The position numbers and the translations under genes were made by a program. Below the pieces are notes generated by a model. The model saw nothing but the letters and a program-made list of their open reading frames with translations. It had not been told where the DNA came from and did not search any database. From Stromatinia cepivora (lineage: Eukaryota; Ascomycota; Leotiomycetes; Helotiales; Sclerotiniaceae), in contig RCTD01000006.1 in assembly GCA_014898415.1 (NCBI GenBank), positions 1,736,001 through 1,800,000 of the forward strand: a stretch of 64,000 nucleotides of DNA, read 5' to 3'. Positions 62,456 to 64,000 of the stretch are shown piece after piece. Each line of letters opens with the position of its first letter. Positions within the stretch are counted from its first letter, which is position 1.

Positions 62456-63881
62456 ATGTTTCGCAATTCAATTCGGAGTCTATTGACCCCAAAATTAATA
62501 CACCGACGATGTTTCGCAACTACCATTTCACGACAGGCTGATTTTACACATGCTGTATATACCCTTTCATGGTGTCAGATATGTTCTTGCAAATTGAAGG
62601 CTAATACATCAAGGTTATCGGTGGAGGCGCAGTAGGTCTTGCAATTGCTAGACAGTTGGCAGGTAGAAATGGAACAAGCACATTACTCCTCGAGCGCAAT
62701 AGTGCTGTGGGAATGGAAACCAGTTCGAGGAATTCTGAAGTCAGTGATCTCTCCCTTCTTTAATATCTCTTTAAAATGTTGTAGCACGAGGATATACCTC
62801 GAGATATTTCTATCAATACTTCAATCTAACATGATTCTACAATTAGGTCATCCACGCTGGTCTCTATTACGGCGCCGATTCCCTAAAAACCAATCTTTGC
62901 ATCCATGGTCGCCAAATGCTCTATGCCCTCTGCGCCAAATACAACATCCCCCATAAAAACACGGGAAAATGGATAGTGGCCCAAACAGACCAGCAATACG
63001 AAGAACTAATCAAAGTCCACGAATTCACCAAAACTCTCGGGGATGTCCCTACCCATTTTATATCTTTGGAACAAGCTGCTAAAGAAGAACCATATGTGCG
63101 AGCTCGAACTGGGATTCTCGAAAGTCCTACGACCGGAATCGTGGATTCGCATTCTTATATGCAGTTTCTACATGGGGATTTTACGGAAAAGGGGGGGGAT
63201 ACCGCGTTAAATAGTAATGTGATTGCTATTACACCATTAGGTGATAAGGGGAGTTTGGGGTGGGAAATTCTTGTCAGAGATAAAGCCAGCGGGGAAGAAA
63301 ATACATTTACATCCGAGACGATAATTAATTCCGCAGGCCTGGGAGCGTGCGATATTCATAATATGATCGTACCCCAAAAACAACATTTGAAACAATACTA
63401 CGCCAAAGGAAATTATTTTTCGTATTCTCCGAGGATACCAATGACTAAACATCTCATATACCCAGCGCCAGAACCGGGATTGGGTGGTCTGGGTACGCAT
63501 CTCACGCTCGATATCGCGGGACGCGTTCGTTTTGGTCCCGATGTGGAGTGGGTTGATGATCCGCATGATTTGAAGGTTAATAGCTCGCGTTTACCGGAGG
63601 CGATCGAACAGATTCGGAAGTTTTTACCCGATGTCAAGGTTGAGGGCATCCAACCGGATTATGCGGGTATAAGACCAAAGCTGGGGAGGTTGAGTGCGGT
63701 GGGGAGTGGGAAGGGGTTTCAGGATTTTGTGATTAGAGATATGTTGGCGGAGGGGTATGAAGGTTGGGTTGATTTGTTGGGGATTGAAAGTCCGGGGTTG
63801 ACGAGCAGTTTGGCGATTGCGGGGTTGGTGGAGAGGTTGTTGTATTGGGGAGGGGGGAGAGGGAAGGAGGAAGAGGGATGA
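62456..63881 (+). CDS. L2HGDH: L-2-hydroxyglutarate dehydrogenase, mitochondrial
   Basis: FAD-dependent oxidoreductase of the DAO fold that converts L-2-hydroxyglutarate to 2-oxoglutarate, a metabolite-repair enzyme. Predicted 419 aa, exons 62456-62554, 62614-62739 and 62847-63881. The N-terminus ([20 protein letters not shown]) is basic and amphipathic, fitting a mitochondrial presequence. The second exon supplies the FAD-binding [16 protein letters not shown] with LLLERN and ETSSRNSE. The third continues [15 protein letters not shown] and [10 protein letters not shown], the L2HGDH/LhgO signature. It then runs to [21 protein letters not shown] and [14 protein letters not shown] near the C-terminus. 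Length is slightly below the human enzyme (463 aa), and the C-terminal few residues (Gly/Glu/Arg-rich) are not conserved. Start chosen at the ATG beginning MFRN. Confidence 0.9.
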
Positions 63882-64000
63882 GAGAGAGGATGATTCGGAT
63901 TTTGTGCCGATGGCGGTTCTGACGTCGCCATTGGATGTTGGGGGGGGGAGGGAAAGGAAAAATTAAGGAGGTCGATGGAGGGGATGAAGAGAAAGGGAAG
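63882..64000. other. 3' flank of L2HGDH, G-rich
   Basis: Purine/G-rich sequence to the window end. No gene. Confidence 0.5.

Overview
This window looks like nuclear DNA of a filamentous ascomycete. Genes are split by short introns with GTATGT/GTAAGT donors and TAG/CAG acceptors. The gene set is typical of Pezizomycotina: a Zn2Cys6 regulator, a 2EXR-type gene, a GPI-anchored wall protein and an S41 protease of the fungal secreted type. Moderately GC-balanced gene blocks alternate with very AT-rich blocks whose repeats differ mainly by C-to-T and G-to-A changes, the mark of repeat-induced point mutation (RIP). A leotiomycete (Helotiales, for example Sclerotiniaceae) is my best guess, an inference from overall flavour only.

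Layout. 1-3.0 kb: 5' end of the splicing factor SF3B6 gene and a Zn2Cys6 regulator, both minus strand. 3.3-5.15 kb: AT-rich repeat relic. 5.9-7.3 kb: a 20-bp minisatellite and a broken 2EXR gene. 8.5-13.7 kb: an NDR-like AGC kinase and a nucleolar FKBP prolyl isomerase, both minus. 14.8-15.4 kb: a decayed DJ-1/PfpI gene at the edge of the big AT-rich block. 15.4-37 kb: the AT-rich block, whose core is a nest of LTR retrotransposons I could resolve to the base. A gag-only element (18226-19901) sits inside a copia element (17112-25620), which sits inside the 5' LTR of a second copia element (16975-30966). A second gag-only copy lies at 33477-34991, a solo LTR at 16438-16586 and a reversed copia relic at 32.9-33.4 kb.

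37.3-56.7 kb is gene-rich: a membrane/coiled-coil protein of unknown role, a J-domain membrane protein with a minisatellite in its first intron, an MFS sugar transporter, an Asn-rich GPI-anchored protein, a small coiled-coil/glycine-rich protein, a sulfite-oxidase-family molybdoenzyme, a zinc-type (MDR) dehydrogenase and a secreted S41 protease. 57.9-59.0 kb holds a non-autonomous hAT-type element with a perfect 8-bp target duplication; it carries sequence related to the relic at 4.5-5.15 kb. 60.8-63.9 kb: a coiled-coil protein and L-2-hydroxyglutarate dehydrogenase.

The host genes do not form a recognisable pathway cluster; they are mostly housekeeping and surface genes. The most unusual content is in the transposon block: two gag-only LTR elements of one family with intact target duplications, and a copia element with a coherent antisense reading frame (about 277 codons, Cys-rich then Pro-rich) between pol and the 3' LTR. 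No rRNA, tRNA or CRISPR array was seen.
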